From: Bog-257 sp963805985 | Lineage (GTDB): Bacteria > Acidobacteriota > Terriglobia > Terriglobales > Acidobacteriaceae | Assembly: GCA_963805985.1 (NCBI GenBank) | Contig: CAWDWG010000008.1 | Span: 620,001-684,000 of the forward strand | DNA: 64,000 bases | Direction of reading: 5' to 3' | Part shown: positions 15,910 to 25,611 of the stretch, in pieces | How the letters are laid out: the number at the start of each line of letters is the position of its first letter | How positions within the stretch are numbered: position 1 is the first letter of the stretch | Position numbers and translations under genes: made by a program | Notes under the pieces: generated by a model | Seen by the model: only the letters and a program-made list of their open reading frames with translations | Databases searched by the model: none | Told to the model about the DNA's origin: nothing

Positions 15910-16686
15910 TCAAGCCCGCGTCAGCGTCAGGTCCATTTGATAAAACCTGAAGGCACTTTCGCCGCCTGCGACTAATTTGTAACGATCCAGCACATCCCTC
16001 ACAAACGTCAGCCGTTCATCCTCCGGCAGTCGCTTCGTCCACTCGATCAGCGTGACCATGCAGGAAGCCTCGAACGCCGACCTCTCTTTGAAGTCCCAAC
16101 TTTTGTCTGCGGTATGCGTCTGTAGCACGCGGAAGCCGTTCTTCACGGCCAAGTCTGCATACTGCTCGGGGGTCAGATGGAGATAAGGATCGCGAAAATC
16201 CTGAAAATATCCGGCCCACTCAGGCGACTTTCGCGTCTCCTCAATCACCGTCTCCAGGCTCTTGCGCGCACCGTCGGCAACCAGTCGCAGCTGTGCGACA
16301 GCGTCGGGCCTCATCGCAGAATGGATCGCGCGCAGAGCTGTGTCCTGATCCGGTATCCAATGCAGCGCGTTGAAGGAAACGACCAGATCGAATTCTTCGT
16401 GAAAGCGAAGTTGCCGGATGTCGGATACTTCGAAGCGAAGATTGGGATGTTGCCCCGGCGGAAATTTCTCTGACGCAAAGGCAATCATATCTGCCGACGC
16501 ATCGATGCCGATCACGCTCCCATCAGGAATGCGGGTCGCAATCTCCGCAGTGACCTTGCCGTTGCCGCAACCCAGATCGAGAACGCGTTCCGTCCCCTTG
16601 AGCCGCAGCAGCGCGAGCACCTCGGCGGCCATTGCCTCCTGCAGTCCTGCAATTCTCCCGTAGCCCGGCGCATTCCATTCAGTCAT
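15910..16686 (-). CDS. Class I SAM-dependent methyltransferase (trans-aconitate methyltransferase-like)
   Basis: RVLDLGCGNGKVTAEIA (about residue 37) is the glycine-rich SAM-binding motif I, VIGIDASADMIAFA carries the acidic end of beta-2, and FDLVVSFNALHWIPD is motif IV, in the style of trans-aconitate 2-methyltransferase and related small-molecule methyltransferases. The start at 16686 (MTEWNAPGYGRIAGL) was chosen because the extension to 16746 runs through a palindromic repeat. Length is 258 aa. It converges on lspA with 6 bp between. The true substrate is unknown. Confidence 0.85.
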   Translation of the reverse strand: MTEWNAPGYGRIAGLQEAMAAEVLALLRLKGTERVLDLGCGNGKVTAEIATRIPDGSVIGIDASADMIAFASEKFPPGQHPNLRFEVSDIRQLRFHEEFDLVVSFNALHWIPDQDTALRAIHSAMRPDAVAQLRLVADGARKSLETVIEETRKSPEWAGYFQDFRDPYLHLTPEQYADLAVKNGFRVLQTHTADKSWDFKERSAFEASCMVTLIEWTKRLPEDERLTFVRDVLDRYKLVAGGESAFRFYQMDLTLTRA

Positions 16687-16691
16687 GTTTC

Positions 16692-16738
16692 GTAGCGCCG
16701 GCCCCCTGGCCGGCTGTCGCGGCAGCGTCCACGCCGCG
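16692..16738. repeat. Two-hairpin REP-like element (family A)
   Basis: gtagcgccggccccctggccggctgtcgcggcagcgtccacgccgcg: the first hairpin is ccggcc/ggccgg, and the second is weaker (gcggc..gccgc). It lies immediately upstream of the methyltransferase start and faces the inverted single-hairpin element at 16779-16826. Confidence 0.75.
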
Positions 16739-16778
16739 CTTATCAATAACCAAACCGTCTTTCCATCCGAGTTTCTGG

Positions 16779-16826
16779 CGCGGGCCGGAGGCCCACGTCA
16801 CAGCCGGCCAGAGGCCGGCTCTACAT
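16779..16826. repeat. REP-like element (family A, inverted orientation)
   Basis: gcgcgggccggaggcccac is followed by acagccggccagaggccggctctac, which is the reverse complement in form of gtagcgccggcc..ggccggctgt at 16692. Together the two make an inverted pair spanning about 135 nt between a methyltransferase gene and a histidine kinase gene. Confidence 0.7.
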
Positions 16827-16834
16827 AGTCCAGA

Positions 16835-18226
16835 TCAGTCGTGCACTGGCACCGCCGCCATCGGCAGACGCACCTGAAATCTGGTATCACCCGGTCGTGA
16901 ATTCACAATGATCGACCCGCGATGTTTGCGTATGATTCGCAGCGCCGTATCCAATCCCAACCCCGTCCCATCCCCTACTCCCTTGGTTGTGAAGAATGGT
17001 TCGAAGATGTGTGACTGCACGTCCGGCGGAATGCCGGGGCCGGAGTCGCCGATTTCCACCACCGCGCAATCTCCGTCGAGGAAGGTCTTCAGCCGCAACT
17101 CGCCCTTGCCGTTCATGGCATCGACCGCGTTGTCGATGATGTTGGTCCACACCTGATTCAGTTCGCTGCCGTAAGAGTTCACCAGCAGGGGCGTCTCGTG
17201 ATAGTCGCGGTTCACGGTGACGCCCTTCTTCAGCTTGTGCCCCATGATGGTCAGGGTGTCTTCCAAACCTTTCTTGAGATCGACATCCTGCACCGGCGCC
17301 TGGTCCATGTAGGAATACTCTTTGATCGCGCGCACCAGATCGGAGATCTTTCCCGCGCCATTCTCCAGCTCATCCAGCAGATCGTCTACCTCGACCTTGG
17401 AAGAAACGCGCCTTAGCACCGGAGCGGCAATATCGCCGCGCACGCTTTCCAGCATGGTCTTCAGCGGCCCCGTCATCACACCAGACTGAACTAACGGGGC
17501 CGCATACTGCCAGCCATCGGCGATCCCATGCTGGCGCAACAAGTCCTCGATCTCATCCTGAATGTGACTGGCTTTGAGAACGTCAGTCTCCGGCTCGGCG
17601 GCGCAACAATTGGTTTCGAAGGTTTCGATCGCCGCGCACTCCGCATCGGTCAGCTGGCTCTTTTCCAGTTGACTCACCGAACTGCGATACTCTGCCACCA
17701 CCTCGCGCAGGCGCTCCGCTGTTCGGCGAACCGCTGCGGCAGGATTATTCAACTCGTGCGCCAGCCCGGCGGAAAGCTTGCCCAGTGCCGCAAGACGATC
17801 GCGCTGCTGCTCCATGCGCGTGCCCTCGCGCGTCCGGTCGACCATGGTGCTGACCAGCCGCTGCGCCAGTTCCGGCATGCGCGCGATCAGCTGATCGAAG
17901 AGCGCTGCCGGAAAGGTCAACACGTGCGTCGGAGCGGTCGCGCGTCCAGTTCCGGGAAAAACCTTCATCCGCGAAAACGGCAGCAGACCCGAAACCGCCT
18001 TGGCGGAAATAGTGAAGACTGTGTCCGGGGCATCGTCGCGGCGCACTTGCAGCTCGCCTTCCAGCACCACCATCATCCTGTCCGCAGCCTCTCCGGCGCG
18101 CACGTAGACGTCTCCCGGGGCAAATCGCGCCTCGGTCGTTTGCGACAGAAACCAGTCCAGTTGGTCGTCCGGCAAATCCTGAAAGACCGGAACGGTCTGT
18201 AATTCTTCTCGAGTGACGCCCGCCAT
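16835..18226 (-). CDS. Cyclic-nucleotide-binding-domain sensor histidine kinase
   Basis: This 463-residue soluble kinase has no membrane segment. Residues about 5-125 form a CRP-like cNMP-binding domain (PVFQDLPDDQLDWFL, FAPGDVYVRAGEAADRMMVVLEGELQV). The dimerisation/phosphoacceptor helix follows (LSAGLAHELNNPAAAVRRTAERL, His about 160), then the ATPase domain with NQVWTNIIDNAVDAM (N box), IGDSGPGIP (G1), TTKGVGDGTGLGLDTALRII (G2) and the RHRG-type end. It begins 13 bp after the stop of the REC fusion gene, so both are in one operon. A cytoplasmic signal is sensed, probably through the cNMP-like domain; whether a nucleotide really binds is not known. Confidence 0.93.
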   Translation of the reverse strand: MAGVTREELQTVPVFQDLPDDQLDWFLSQTTEARFAPGDVYVRAGEAADRMMVVLEGELQVRRDDAPDTVFTISAKAVSGLLPFSRMKVFPGTGRATAPTHVLTFPAALFDQLIARMPELAQRLVSTMVDRTREGTRMEQQRDRLAALGKLSAGLAHELNNPAAAVRRTAERLREVVAEYRSSVSQLEKSQLTDAECAAIETFETNCCAAEPETDVLKASHIQDEIEDLLRQHGIADGWQYAAPLVQSGVMTGPLKTMLESVRGDIAAPVLRRVSSKVEVDDLLDELENGAGKISDLVRAIKEYSYMDQAPVQDVDLKKGLEDTLTIMGHKLKKGVTVNRDYHETPLLVNSYGSELNQVWTNIIDNAVDAMNGKGELRLKTFLDGDCAVVEIGDSGPGIPPDVQSHIFEPFFTTKGVGDGTGLGLDTALRIIRKHRGSIIVNSRPGDTRFQVRLPMAAVPVHD

Positions 18227-18239
18227 TGTTTATCGCCCT

Positions 18240-19910
18240 CTATACCTTCGCCATGTAACGATGAATAAACTGCACCGCAATCGCGCCCTCGCCCACGGCC
18301 GACGCAACCCGTTTGATCGACCCGTGCCGCACATCGCCGACAACGAAGACTCCCGGCAGACTGCTCTCCAGCAGGAATGGCGGACGATTCAGTCCCCAGC
18401 TTGCCGGCATTTTGCCGTCGTGAATGAGGTCAGGCCCGGCCACAACGAATCCGCGATCATCGCGCACCACCGTGCCTTCCAGCCAATCGGTACGCGGCAT
18501 GGCGCCGATGAAGATGAACATCGAGGTCGCCGGCACGCGTTCCACCTTCTGGGTGTCGGTACACAGCACCGAAACTCCTTCCAGATGCGTGTCGCCGTGA
18601 ACCTCGGTCACCTCGGCGTGCGTCCATAGCTGGATGTTGGGCGTTCTCTCGATCTGGTCGATGAGATACCGCGACATGGTCGCCGAGAGCGAGTCGCCGC
18701 GCAGCAGCATGACCACCTTGTCGGCGTAGTGCGCAAAGTTCAGCGCAGCCTGTCCGGCGGAGTTTGCTCCGCCCACGATGTACACGATCTCACCCTTGCA
18801 CGAGATCGCCTCCTGGCTGCCGCCGCCGTAGTAAACGCCCGCGCCTTGCAGGCGATCCATACCGGGCACATCGAGCCGCTTCCACTGCACGCCCGTAGCA
18901 ATCAGCGCAGCGTGACACGAAATTTCGCTGCCATTGGCAAGCTTCAGAATGCGATACGGTCCCTCGGCACGCAGGCTGACGGCTTCCTGCGGCGCGATGA
19001 TCTCCACTCCGAAGCGCTGCGCCTGCATCACCGCGCGCCGGGCCAGATCCCAGCCGCTTAAGCCCGACGGAAATCCGAGATAGTTCTCGATGCGCGAGCT
19101 CAGGCCTGCTTGCCCTCCAGGAGCCTCGCGATCGATCATCACCGTCTTCAGGCCTTCGGAAGCTCCATACACAGCGGCCGCCAAGCCTCCCGGGCCGCCT
19201 CCGACAATCGCGAAATCGTAGAACTGCGTCTCGGCCCGAGTGCGCAACCCAATTTTGTCGGCAAGCTCGGCGGGCGTCGATTCAAACATCCGAGTGCCGT
19301 CGGGAAACAGCGTCATCGGCAAATGAGCGGCGTCATCGCCAACGGAAACAATCAACTGCTTCACTTCCGGATCTTCCGATGACAACTCCACATCGATCCA
19401 CTGATAGGGAACGTGATTGCGCGCCAGGAAATCCCGCACCTCGTAGGCCCGCGGCGACCAGCGCGTTCCCAGCACGCGAATCCCTTCGTACTGCGGCTTA
19501 TACGACGCATTCCAATCTTCCAGCATGTCGTCGAGAACCGGGTACAAATGCTGAGCCGGCGGGTCCCACGGCTTTAGAAAGAAGTAGTCCACATTGACTT
19601 CGTTGATGGCATTGATGGCAGCGCTCGTGTCCGCATAGGCAGTCAACAACGCGCGCTTGGAGTCGGGATAAAGCTTCTTCGCCTCAACCAGGAAACCGAC
19701 GCCGTCCATCTGCGGCATGCGCTGATCGGCCAGCAGCAACGCGACCGCGTCATTGCGTACCTTGAGTTCGCGCAGCAGCTGCAGCGCGGCATCTCCCGAG
19801 CTGGCGCGCAGCACACGATAGCGATCGCCGTAGCGGGAGCGCAGGTCGCGCTCAATCGCCCGCAGAACATTAGCGTCGTCATCCACCGTCAGCAGTGTCG
19901 GCTTTTGCAT
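18240..19910 (-). CDS. Response regulator fused to glutaredoxin-like and thioredoxin-reductase-like domains
   Basis: The 556-residue protein has three domains. Residues 1-125 are a receiver domain (LLTVDDDANVLRAIE, LLLADQRMPQMDG with the phospho-acceptor Asp, LLTAYAD, FLKPWDPP). Residues about 140-225 are glutaredoxin-like (IRVLGTRWSPRAYEVRDFLARNHVPYQWIDVE, LPMTLFPDGTRMFE), but the active site reads WSPR without cysteine. Residues about 230-550 are a FAD/NAD(P) oxidoreductase like thioredoxin reductase (AIVGGGPGGLAAAVYGASEGL, GGQAGLSSRIENYLGFP, YIVGGANSAGQAA, PGVFVVGDVRHG). The CxxC expected before the NAD(P) domain is absent; only three scattered cysteines exist. It is probably phosphorylated by the adjacent histidine kinase. 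Its output is therefore likely NAD(P)H/FAD chemistry or sensing other than disulfide reduction. Confidence 0.92.
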   Translation of the reverse strand: MQKPTLLTVDDDANVLRAIERDLRSRYGDRYRVLRASSGDAALQLLRELKVRNDAVALLLADQRMPQMDGVGFLVEAKKLYPDSKRALLTAYADTSAAINAINEVNVDYFFLKPWDPPAQHLYPVLDDMLEDWNASYKPQYEGIRVLGTRWSPRAYEVRDFLARNHVPYQWIDVELSSEDPEVKQLIVSVGDDAAHLPMTLFPDGTRMFESTPAELADKIGLRTRAETQFYDFAIVGGGPGGLAAAVYGASEGLKTVMIDREAPGGQAGLSSRIENYLGFPSGLSGWDLARRAVMQAQRFGVEIIAPQEAVSLRAEGPYRILKLANGSEISCHAALIATGVQWKRLDVPGMDRLQGAGVYYGGGSQEAISCKGEIVYIVGGANSAGQAALNFAHYADKVVMLLRGDSLSATMSRYLIDQIERTPNIQLWTHAEVTEVHGDTHLEGVSVLCTDTQKVERVPATSMFIFIGAMPRTDWLEGTVVRDDRGFVVAGPDLIHDGKMPASWGLNRPPFLLESSLPGVFVVGDVRHGSIKRVASAVGEGAIAVQFIHRYMAKV

Positions 19911-20061
19911 TCGAATCAGCCTTTCCCCATGACTTCAGTTTTGCCTTCTTCTTAGATACAAAAGGCCGCGCCTCGACTCTTGAGGACAGACTTTTTGGGC
20001 TACGCGGCACATCCTGGCGTCCTTCCGTATAAAGTAGGAAGCAGATTTTCGGAGCTGAGTC

Positions 20062-20958
20062 TTGGAAGTCTACCTGGTCGACGGCACCTACGAGTTGTTC
20101 CGCCATTACTACGCGTTGCCCTCGGCGCGCGATGAAAACGGGCACGAGGTCGCGGCTGTCCGCGGTGTCCTGGCCTCGGTGCTGGGAATGATCAAAGCTG
20201 GAGCGACGCATGTTGCCGTCGCAACCGATCACGTCATCGAATCGTTTCGCAACGGGCTGTGGCCGGGATATAAGACCAGCGCCGGCGTCGAGCGCGAGCT
20301 GCTCTCGCAATTCCCTCTTCTCGAGCAGGTCCTCTCCGCCGCCGGCATCGTGGTATGGCCGATGGTTGAGTTCGAAGCCGACGATGCGCTGGCGGCGGGA
20401 GCGGTAGCGGCGGATCGGGACAAGCGTGTCGATCGCGTGATCATCTGCACGCCCGACAAAGATCTTGCCCAGTGCGTCTCCGGCGATCGCATCGTACAGT
20501 TGAATCGCCGCACGCAGGTTACGTTGGACGAGGCCGGCGTGGTCGCCAAGTTTGGCGTTGCGCCGGAATCGATTCCTGACTATCTGGCGTTGGTGGGTGA
20601 CTCGGCTGACGGCTATCCCGGACTGAAAGGCTGGGGCGCGAAATCCTCTGCCGCGGTGCTAGCAAAATTTCGACATCTGGAGGCGATTCCGAAAGATTGC
20701 AGCGAGTGGCGCGTAAACGCGGCCAATGCCGGCGCGCTCGCTGCCACGCTTCGCAGCGACTGGGAGCACGCGATTCTCTTTCGCACGCTGGCTACGCTTC
20801 GCACCGACATCCCGCTGTTCCAGGACGTGGAGCAACTGCGCTGGGCCGGTCCCACTCCCGCCTTCGATGCTCTTGCCGCTGGGCTCGACAAAGCCCGCAC
20901 CTCAGCGAAGCCCCGCGCCAGTCCTGCCCGCGCGCGCCGTTCCTCTCCCTCGCCCTAG
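20062..20958 (+). CDS. 5'-3' exonuclease (Pol I N-terminal type, H3TH)
   Basis: This is a stand-alone flap-nuclease domain of 298 residues. It contains VYLVDGTYELFRHYYA (the first metal-binding Asp region), VAVATDHVIESFRNGLWPGYK, VEFEADDALAAGAVAA (the clustered acidic residues), ICTPDKDLAQCV, and the H3TH DNA-binding segment YLALVGDSADGYPGLKGWGAKSSA. It cuts 5' flaps or degrades 5' ends, a job linked to RNA primer removal or repair. The start is TTG at 20062, with a GGAG site about 10 nt upstream; no ATG fits. The C-terminus is a basic Ala/Pro/Arg/Ser tail that may be disordered. It is monocistronic. Confidence 0.9.
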   Translation: MEVYLVDGTYELFRHYYALPSARDENGHEVAAVRGVLASVLGMIKAGATHVAVATDHVIESFRNGLWPGYKTSAGVERELLSQFPLLEQVLSAAGIVVWPMVEFEADDALAAGAVAADRDKRVDRVIICTPDKDLAQCVSGDRIVQLNRRTQVTLDEAGVVAKFGVAPESIPDYLALVGDSADGYPGLKGWGAKSSAAVLAKFRHLEAIPKDCSEWRVNAANAGALAATLRSDWEHAILFRTLATLRTDIPLFQDVEQLRWAGPTPAFDALAAGLDKARTSAKPRASPARARRSSPSP

Positions 20959-21121
20959 TACGCGATACGTTGTCCACTGTGAAAAGTAACAGTTGTCCAG
21001 GATGATTGCCCGTAGTGTAATAGCGAATCACCGGACATCGCCTGCGCCTGTTTCTTGACCACAGAAAAGCGATTGCCAACGCTGCTCCGGACTGTGACCG
21101 GACTTGTAAAGGAGAGCTGCT

Positions 21122-23854
21122 ATGAAATCATCTCAGCCAAAGGCCCTCAACTACGTGGAGGTCGCCGAACAGAAGCGCCTGAATACCGCTCGCGAGCAAG
21201 GCATTCCCTGGAAAAAGTGGGGGCCCTATTTGAGTGAACGGCAATGGGGCACCGTCCGTGAAGACTATAGCGAGGACGGCAATGCCTGGGATTACTTTAC
21301 GCACGACCAGTCGCGCTCCCGCGCTTATCGCTGGGGCGAAGACGGCCTGGCCGGGATCTCCGATGACAAGCAGCAGCTCTGCTTCGCACTGGCGTTATGG
21401 AACGGCCGCGACCCCATCCTCAAGGAGCGCCTCTTTGGCCTGACCAATAGCGAGAGCAATCACGGCGAGGACGTCAAAGAATATTACTTCTACATCGACA
21501 GCACTCCGACTCACTCCTACATGAAGTACCTCTACAAGTATCCCCAGGCTGAGTATCCGTACGGCAAACTGGTGGAGACGAACCGGAGGCGCTCACGTGA
21601 CGAGATGGAGTACGAACTGCTCGACACCGGCATCTTCGACGAGGATCGATACTTCGATGTGTTCGTCGAGTATGCCAAGGGCGATCCCGAAGATTTGCTG
21701 ATTAAGATCTCCGTCCACAATCGCGGACCACAGGCAGCGCAACTGCATGTGCTTCCCACATTGTGGTACCGCAACAACTGGACGTTTGACGACCATGAGA
21801 AGCCGGAACTGCGCCAGGCGGACCGGAACGAGATTCATGCCTCGCATCCGAAGCTTGGCGACTACCGCCTGCAGTGCGAAGGAACCGCCGAACTCCTGTT
21901 TACCGAGAACGAGTCGAATGCCAACCGTCTCTGGGGCCAGCCGAATCCCACGCCTTATGTAAAAGACGCCTTCCACGAGTATGTGGTCTCCGGCAACAAG
22001 AGCGCTGTGAATCCCGGCAAGACGGGAACCAAGGCAGCGGCGCATTACGTCCTCAACGTGCCGGCACATGGGAGCGCTGTCGTGCGCCTGCGTCTGGCGC
22101 AGAAAGGAAAAGGCTTTGGGGACTTCGACCAGGTCTTCACCTCGCGCCTGGCGGAAGCTGACGAGTTTTACGATCGCATTACGCCTAAGAACTTGACCGA
22201 CGATGAGCGCAACGTGCATCGTCAGGCGCTGGCGGGAATGCTGTGGTCCAAGCAGTTTTATTATTTCGATCTCGATAAGTGGCTACTCGAACACGACTCT
22301 CACCCCATCCTCAGCTCCGGCAGCAAGAAAGTGCGCAACATGGAGTGGTTCCACATGTTCAACGCCGATGTGATCTCCATGCCGGACAAGTGGGAATACC
22401 CGTGGTATGCGGCGTGGGACCTCGGATTCCATACCATTGCGCTGTCGCTGGTCGATTTCGATTTTGCCAAAGAGCAGCTTCTGCTGATGCTGCGCAGCTT
22501 ATATGCCCATCCTAACGGGCAGATTCCCGCCTACGAATGGAACTTCAGCGACGTGAATCCGCCGGTCCACGCCTGGGCGACGCTGTTTCTTTATCGCATT
22601 GAAACCGAGCTCGGCCGCGCAGATGTTCGCTTCCTGGAGCGTTCCTTCCAGGGCTTGATGCTGAACTTCAATTGGTGGATCAATCGCAAAGACCCGGAGG
22701 GCCGCAACGTGTTTGCCGGAGGCTTCCTGGGGCTCGACAACATCGGCGTATTCGATCGCAGTGCGCCCCTGCCGACCGGCGGGCACCTGGATCAGGCCGA
22801 TGGCACGGCGTGGATGGCGTTCTATTGCCTGTGCATGCTGGAGATCGCTCTGGTCCTGACTGAATACGACGCAATGTATGAAGAAATCGCCTTCCGCTTC
22901 ATCGAACACTTCGCCTGGATTACCTATGCCATGGACCGCATTGGCGGCGGCCAGGACCAGATGTGGGACGAGCACGATGGCTTCTTCTATGACCTGCTGC
23001 ACTTCCCCAACGGTGACACCACGCGGTTGAAGATTCGCTCGATGGTCGGCTTGCTTCCGCTGTGCGCGACCAATGTGTTCGAGGCGGACACGTTTAAGAA
23101 GCATCCGCGAATCATTGAGCTGATGGACCTGTTCCGCAAACGCCATCCGGAGGTGTTTGACAAGCTGGTCAGGGCGGACAATGTGGAGACCGGAGGATAT
23201 CTGGGCCGCAGGCTGGCCTCCGTGTGCGACAAAGGAAAGTTGAAGCGCATTCTGGGTTACATGCTCGACGAGAACGAATTCCTCAGTCCCTACGGGATTC
23301 GTTCCTTATCCAAATATCATCGCGATCACCCCTTCGTATTCAACCTGGGCGGGCAGGAGTACAAGGTCGAATACCTGCCGGCAGAATCGAACACGGCCAT
23401 GTTTGGCGGCAATTCCAACTGGCGAGGACCGATCTGGATGCCGGTCAATGGGCTGATCATTCGCGGGCTGCTGCAGATGTACCCGTTCTACGGGCCGGAC
23501 TTCAAAGTCGAGTGCCCCACCGGCTCAGGACAATACATGACGCTGTTTGAGGTGGCGAAAGAGTTGAGCACGCGCGTGGCGAAGATGTTTCTGCGTGATG
23601 AGAACGGCAAACGGCCGGTCTATGGCGGCACCAAGAAGTTCCAGGACGATCCTTATTGGAAGGATTACATCCTCTTCTATGAGTACTTCCACGGCGACAA
23701 CGGTGCGGGACTGGGCGCCAGCCACCAGACTGGGTGGACTGGACTGGTTGCGCGCGCGATCGATCTCTTCGCGCGATTGACTCCTGAAGAGGCGCTGGGT
23801 TCACCGGCCTCCGCCATTGCGGACATGACGCGCGAGCAGGTGGCAGGACGCTGA
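21122..23854 (+). CDS. GH63-like glucosidase (mannosyl-oligosaccharide glucosidase family)
   Basis: A 910-residue protein with no signal peptide, so probably cytoplasmic. The N-terminal half opens with WGPYLSERQWGTVREDYSEDGNAWDYFTHDQSRSRAYRWGEDG, the start seen in bacterial GH63-related glucosidases, followed by a beta-sandwich (TLWYRNNW). The C-terminal half is an (alpha/alpha)6 barrel with WEYPWYAAWDLGFHTIAL, WNFSDVNPPVHAWA, DQMWDEHDGFFYD and NSNWRGPIWMPVN, whose Asp/Glu residues form the likely acid/base pair. A GGAG ribosome-binding site precedes the ATG. It probably hydrolyses alpha-glucosidic bonds in glycogen/trehalose-type or glucosylglycerate-type substrates; which one is not visible. 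Confidence 0.88.
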   Translation: MKSSQPKALNYVEVAEQKRLNTAREQGIPWKKWGPYLSERQWGTVREDYSEDGNAWDYFTHDQSRSRAYRWGEDGLAGISDDKQQLCFALALWNGRDPILKERLFGLTNSESNHGEDVKEYYFYIDSTPTHSYMKYLYKYPQAEYPYGKLVETNRRRSRDEMEYELLDTGIFDEDRYFDVFVEYAKGDPEDLLIKISVHNRGPQAAQLHVLPTLWYRNNWTFDDHEKPELRQADRNEIHASHPKLGDYRLQCEGTAELLFTENESNANRLWGQPNPTPYVKDAFHEYVVSGNKSAVNPGKTGTKAAAHYVLNVPAHGSAVVRLRLAQKGKGFGDFDQVFTSRLAEADEFYDRITPKNLTDDERNVHRQALAGMLWSKQFYYFDLDKWLLEHDSHPILSSGSKKVRNMEWFHMFNADVISMPDKWEYPWYAAWDLGFHTIALSLVDFDFAKEQLLLMLRSLYAHPNGQIPAYEWNFSDVNPPVHAWATLFLYRIETELGRADVRFLERSFQGLMLNFNWWINRKDPEGRNVFAGGFLGLDNIGVFDRSAPLPTGGHLDQADGTAWMAFYCLCMLEIALVLTEYDAMYEEIAFRFIEHFAWITYAMDRIGGGQDQMWDEHDGFFYDLLHFPNGDTTRLKIRSMVGLLPLCATNVFEADTFKKHPRIIELMDLFRKRHPEVFDKLVRADNVETGGYLGRRLASVCDKGKLKRILGYMLDENEFLSPYGIRSLSKYHRDHPFVFNLGGQEYKVEYLPAESNTAMFGGNSNWRGPIWMPVNGLIIRGLLQMYPFYGPDFKVECPTGSGQYMTLFEVAKELSTRVAKMFLRDENGKRPVYGGTKKFQDDPYWKDYILFYEYFHGDNGAGLGASHQTGWTGLVARAIDLFARLTPEEALGSPASAIADMTREQVAGR

Positions 23855-23889
23855 AAGGCCCATGGACGCAGACTTGGCGCCGGCCTTCG

Positions 23890-25609
23890 CTACCGGCCGA
23901 GGAAGTGTTCCAGCACCCCCAGGTCGCTTTGTGTGAGGTCGGCGTAACGCTGCGCCCGGACGGCGTCGCCATGCTGAAACGCGTCCTGCGCCTTCGCCAG
24001 ATCATTTTTCATGCTGGCCTGGCGCATGACAACGTCTCCTCGCGTCCCTACGCCTTGTTGGTGCTGCTGCTCCTGCATGATGTCAAGACTGTTGTTCACA
24101 GCAGCAGCCCGCGCCGCAAGCTGGTCGATTTCATGCTCCAGTTCATCCATCTGTGCGGCGCTGGGCAGCGGCGGTGATGGTGGCTGACCTTGGGAAGCAT
24201 CAGGCGCCTGTCCGCCGGAGGGAGCAGGTTGCTTGCCTGCGCTGGCCACAATTCTGGTTTGCGCGGAAACCTTCATCGCGGCTTTGGCCTGTGCCTGCTG
24301 GGCTGCGAGCGTAGCTGCCGAGGGCGCATGCGGCGTTGGCGTCGCGCTTGGAGTAAGCGGTTTGGCAGCGTTGACGGGGGCCGTACTAACGTCGGCAGTG
24401 TTTGTACCTGGCGGGTTCGTAGTTGCTTTTGCCGTGTCGCCGTGCCGCGGCAAATAGTATGCGGCAAGCGCTAAGGCTGCCACTGCTACCAGTGCGCCCA
24501 GAGCCATGTACAACCCGCGATTGCCGGAGGCCGGCTGCGGCGGCATCGGCAGCGGCGGTGTCGCGGGAGTAACTCTGGCATCCAGAATCGTGCCCGTCGA
24601 GCTCGGCCGCGGCGTAACTTTAGCGTCGAGCACGGTCCCCATTGAGCCGCTCGGCCGAGGTGTGGCTTGCGCGCCGGGTATGGGGATGTGCCGCACGGGC
24701 GACGCGGGGGTTGCGGTTGCAGTTGCCGCGCTGGTAATGGTTGACGGCGCCGGCGTCTCCAGTATGGTGCCGCCACGATTCGGAACCGGCGTGCCGGCTC
24801 GAACATTCTTCAGCGCATTGCGGAAGGCATCGGCCGTCTGAAAGCGTTGTGCCGGATCCTTGGCCATCGCCATCAGGATGATTTCGTTGAACGCGGCGGG
24901 AAGCTGAGGCTGCAGCTCGATGGGTGGGCGCGGCGCCTCTTTCACCTGCGCCGTCATGAGGGCGAAGTCGCTGGCGCCTTGAAATGGAAGCTGTCCAGTG
25001 ACCATTTCGTACAGCGAAACCCCGACGGAATACAAATCCGAACGCGCATCGACGCCCTGCCCTGTTGTCTGCTCCGGCGACATGTAGCTGAGCGAACCAA
25101 GGGTGGTTCCCGTCATTGTGAGCCCGCCGCCGTCGCTACTGCGCGCGATGCCGAAATCCATGAGCTTCACCACGCCCTGCGGCGTCAGCATCATGTTCGC
25201 CGGCTTGATGTCGCGGTGGATGACACCCCGCTGGTGCGCATAGCTGAGCGCGTTCAGCACCTGGTCGATATAGTTCAGCGCATCGCCAACTGCGATGGGG
25301 CCGCGCTCGACGCGCTCTGCCAGAGAGCTTCCTTCGACTAACTCCATGATCATGACCAGCTGGTTGTCGACGGTGATTGCGGTGCGAAGCTGGGCGATGT
25401 TGGGGTGGTCGAGGCTGGCCAGGACTTTGATCTCACGCACGAATCGCGCGGCCAGTTCCTGTCGTCCGACAAGATCGGGCAGCAGCACCTTCATGGCTTC
25501 GATGCGATCGGAGAGCACGTTCTTCACGCGGTACACGCGGCCCATGCCGCCGCTGCCCAGCTCTCCCAGGATCTCGTAGTCCCCCATCCGGCGATTGGCT
25601 TCCTGATTC
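23890..25609 (-). CDS. Membrane-anchored Ser/Thr protein kinase (PknB-like)
   Basis: A GTG start at 25611 with AAAGGGAG upstream gives 573 residues. The kinase domain spans residues about 11-270: GELGSGGMGRVYR (P-loop), EAMKVLL (Lys), GVIHRDIKPANMML (catalytic loop), KLMDFGIAR (DFG) and GSLSYMSPEQ. A Pro/Thr/Ala-rich linker follows, then one transmembrane helix (GLYMALGALVAVAALALAAYYL, about residue 385). The extracytoplasmic part is Ala/Gln-rich and ends in a helical, possibly coiled-coil region (AQMDELEHEIDQLAARAAAVNNSLDIM). No PASTA repeats are present. It is divergent from the FHA-ABC gene, which suggests that transporter as a substrate. Confidence 0.93.
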
Positions 25610-25611
25610 AC

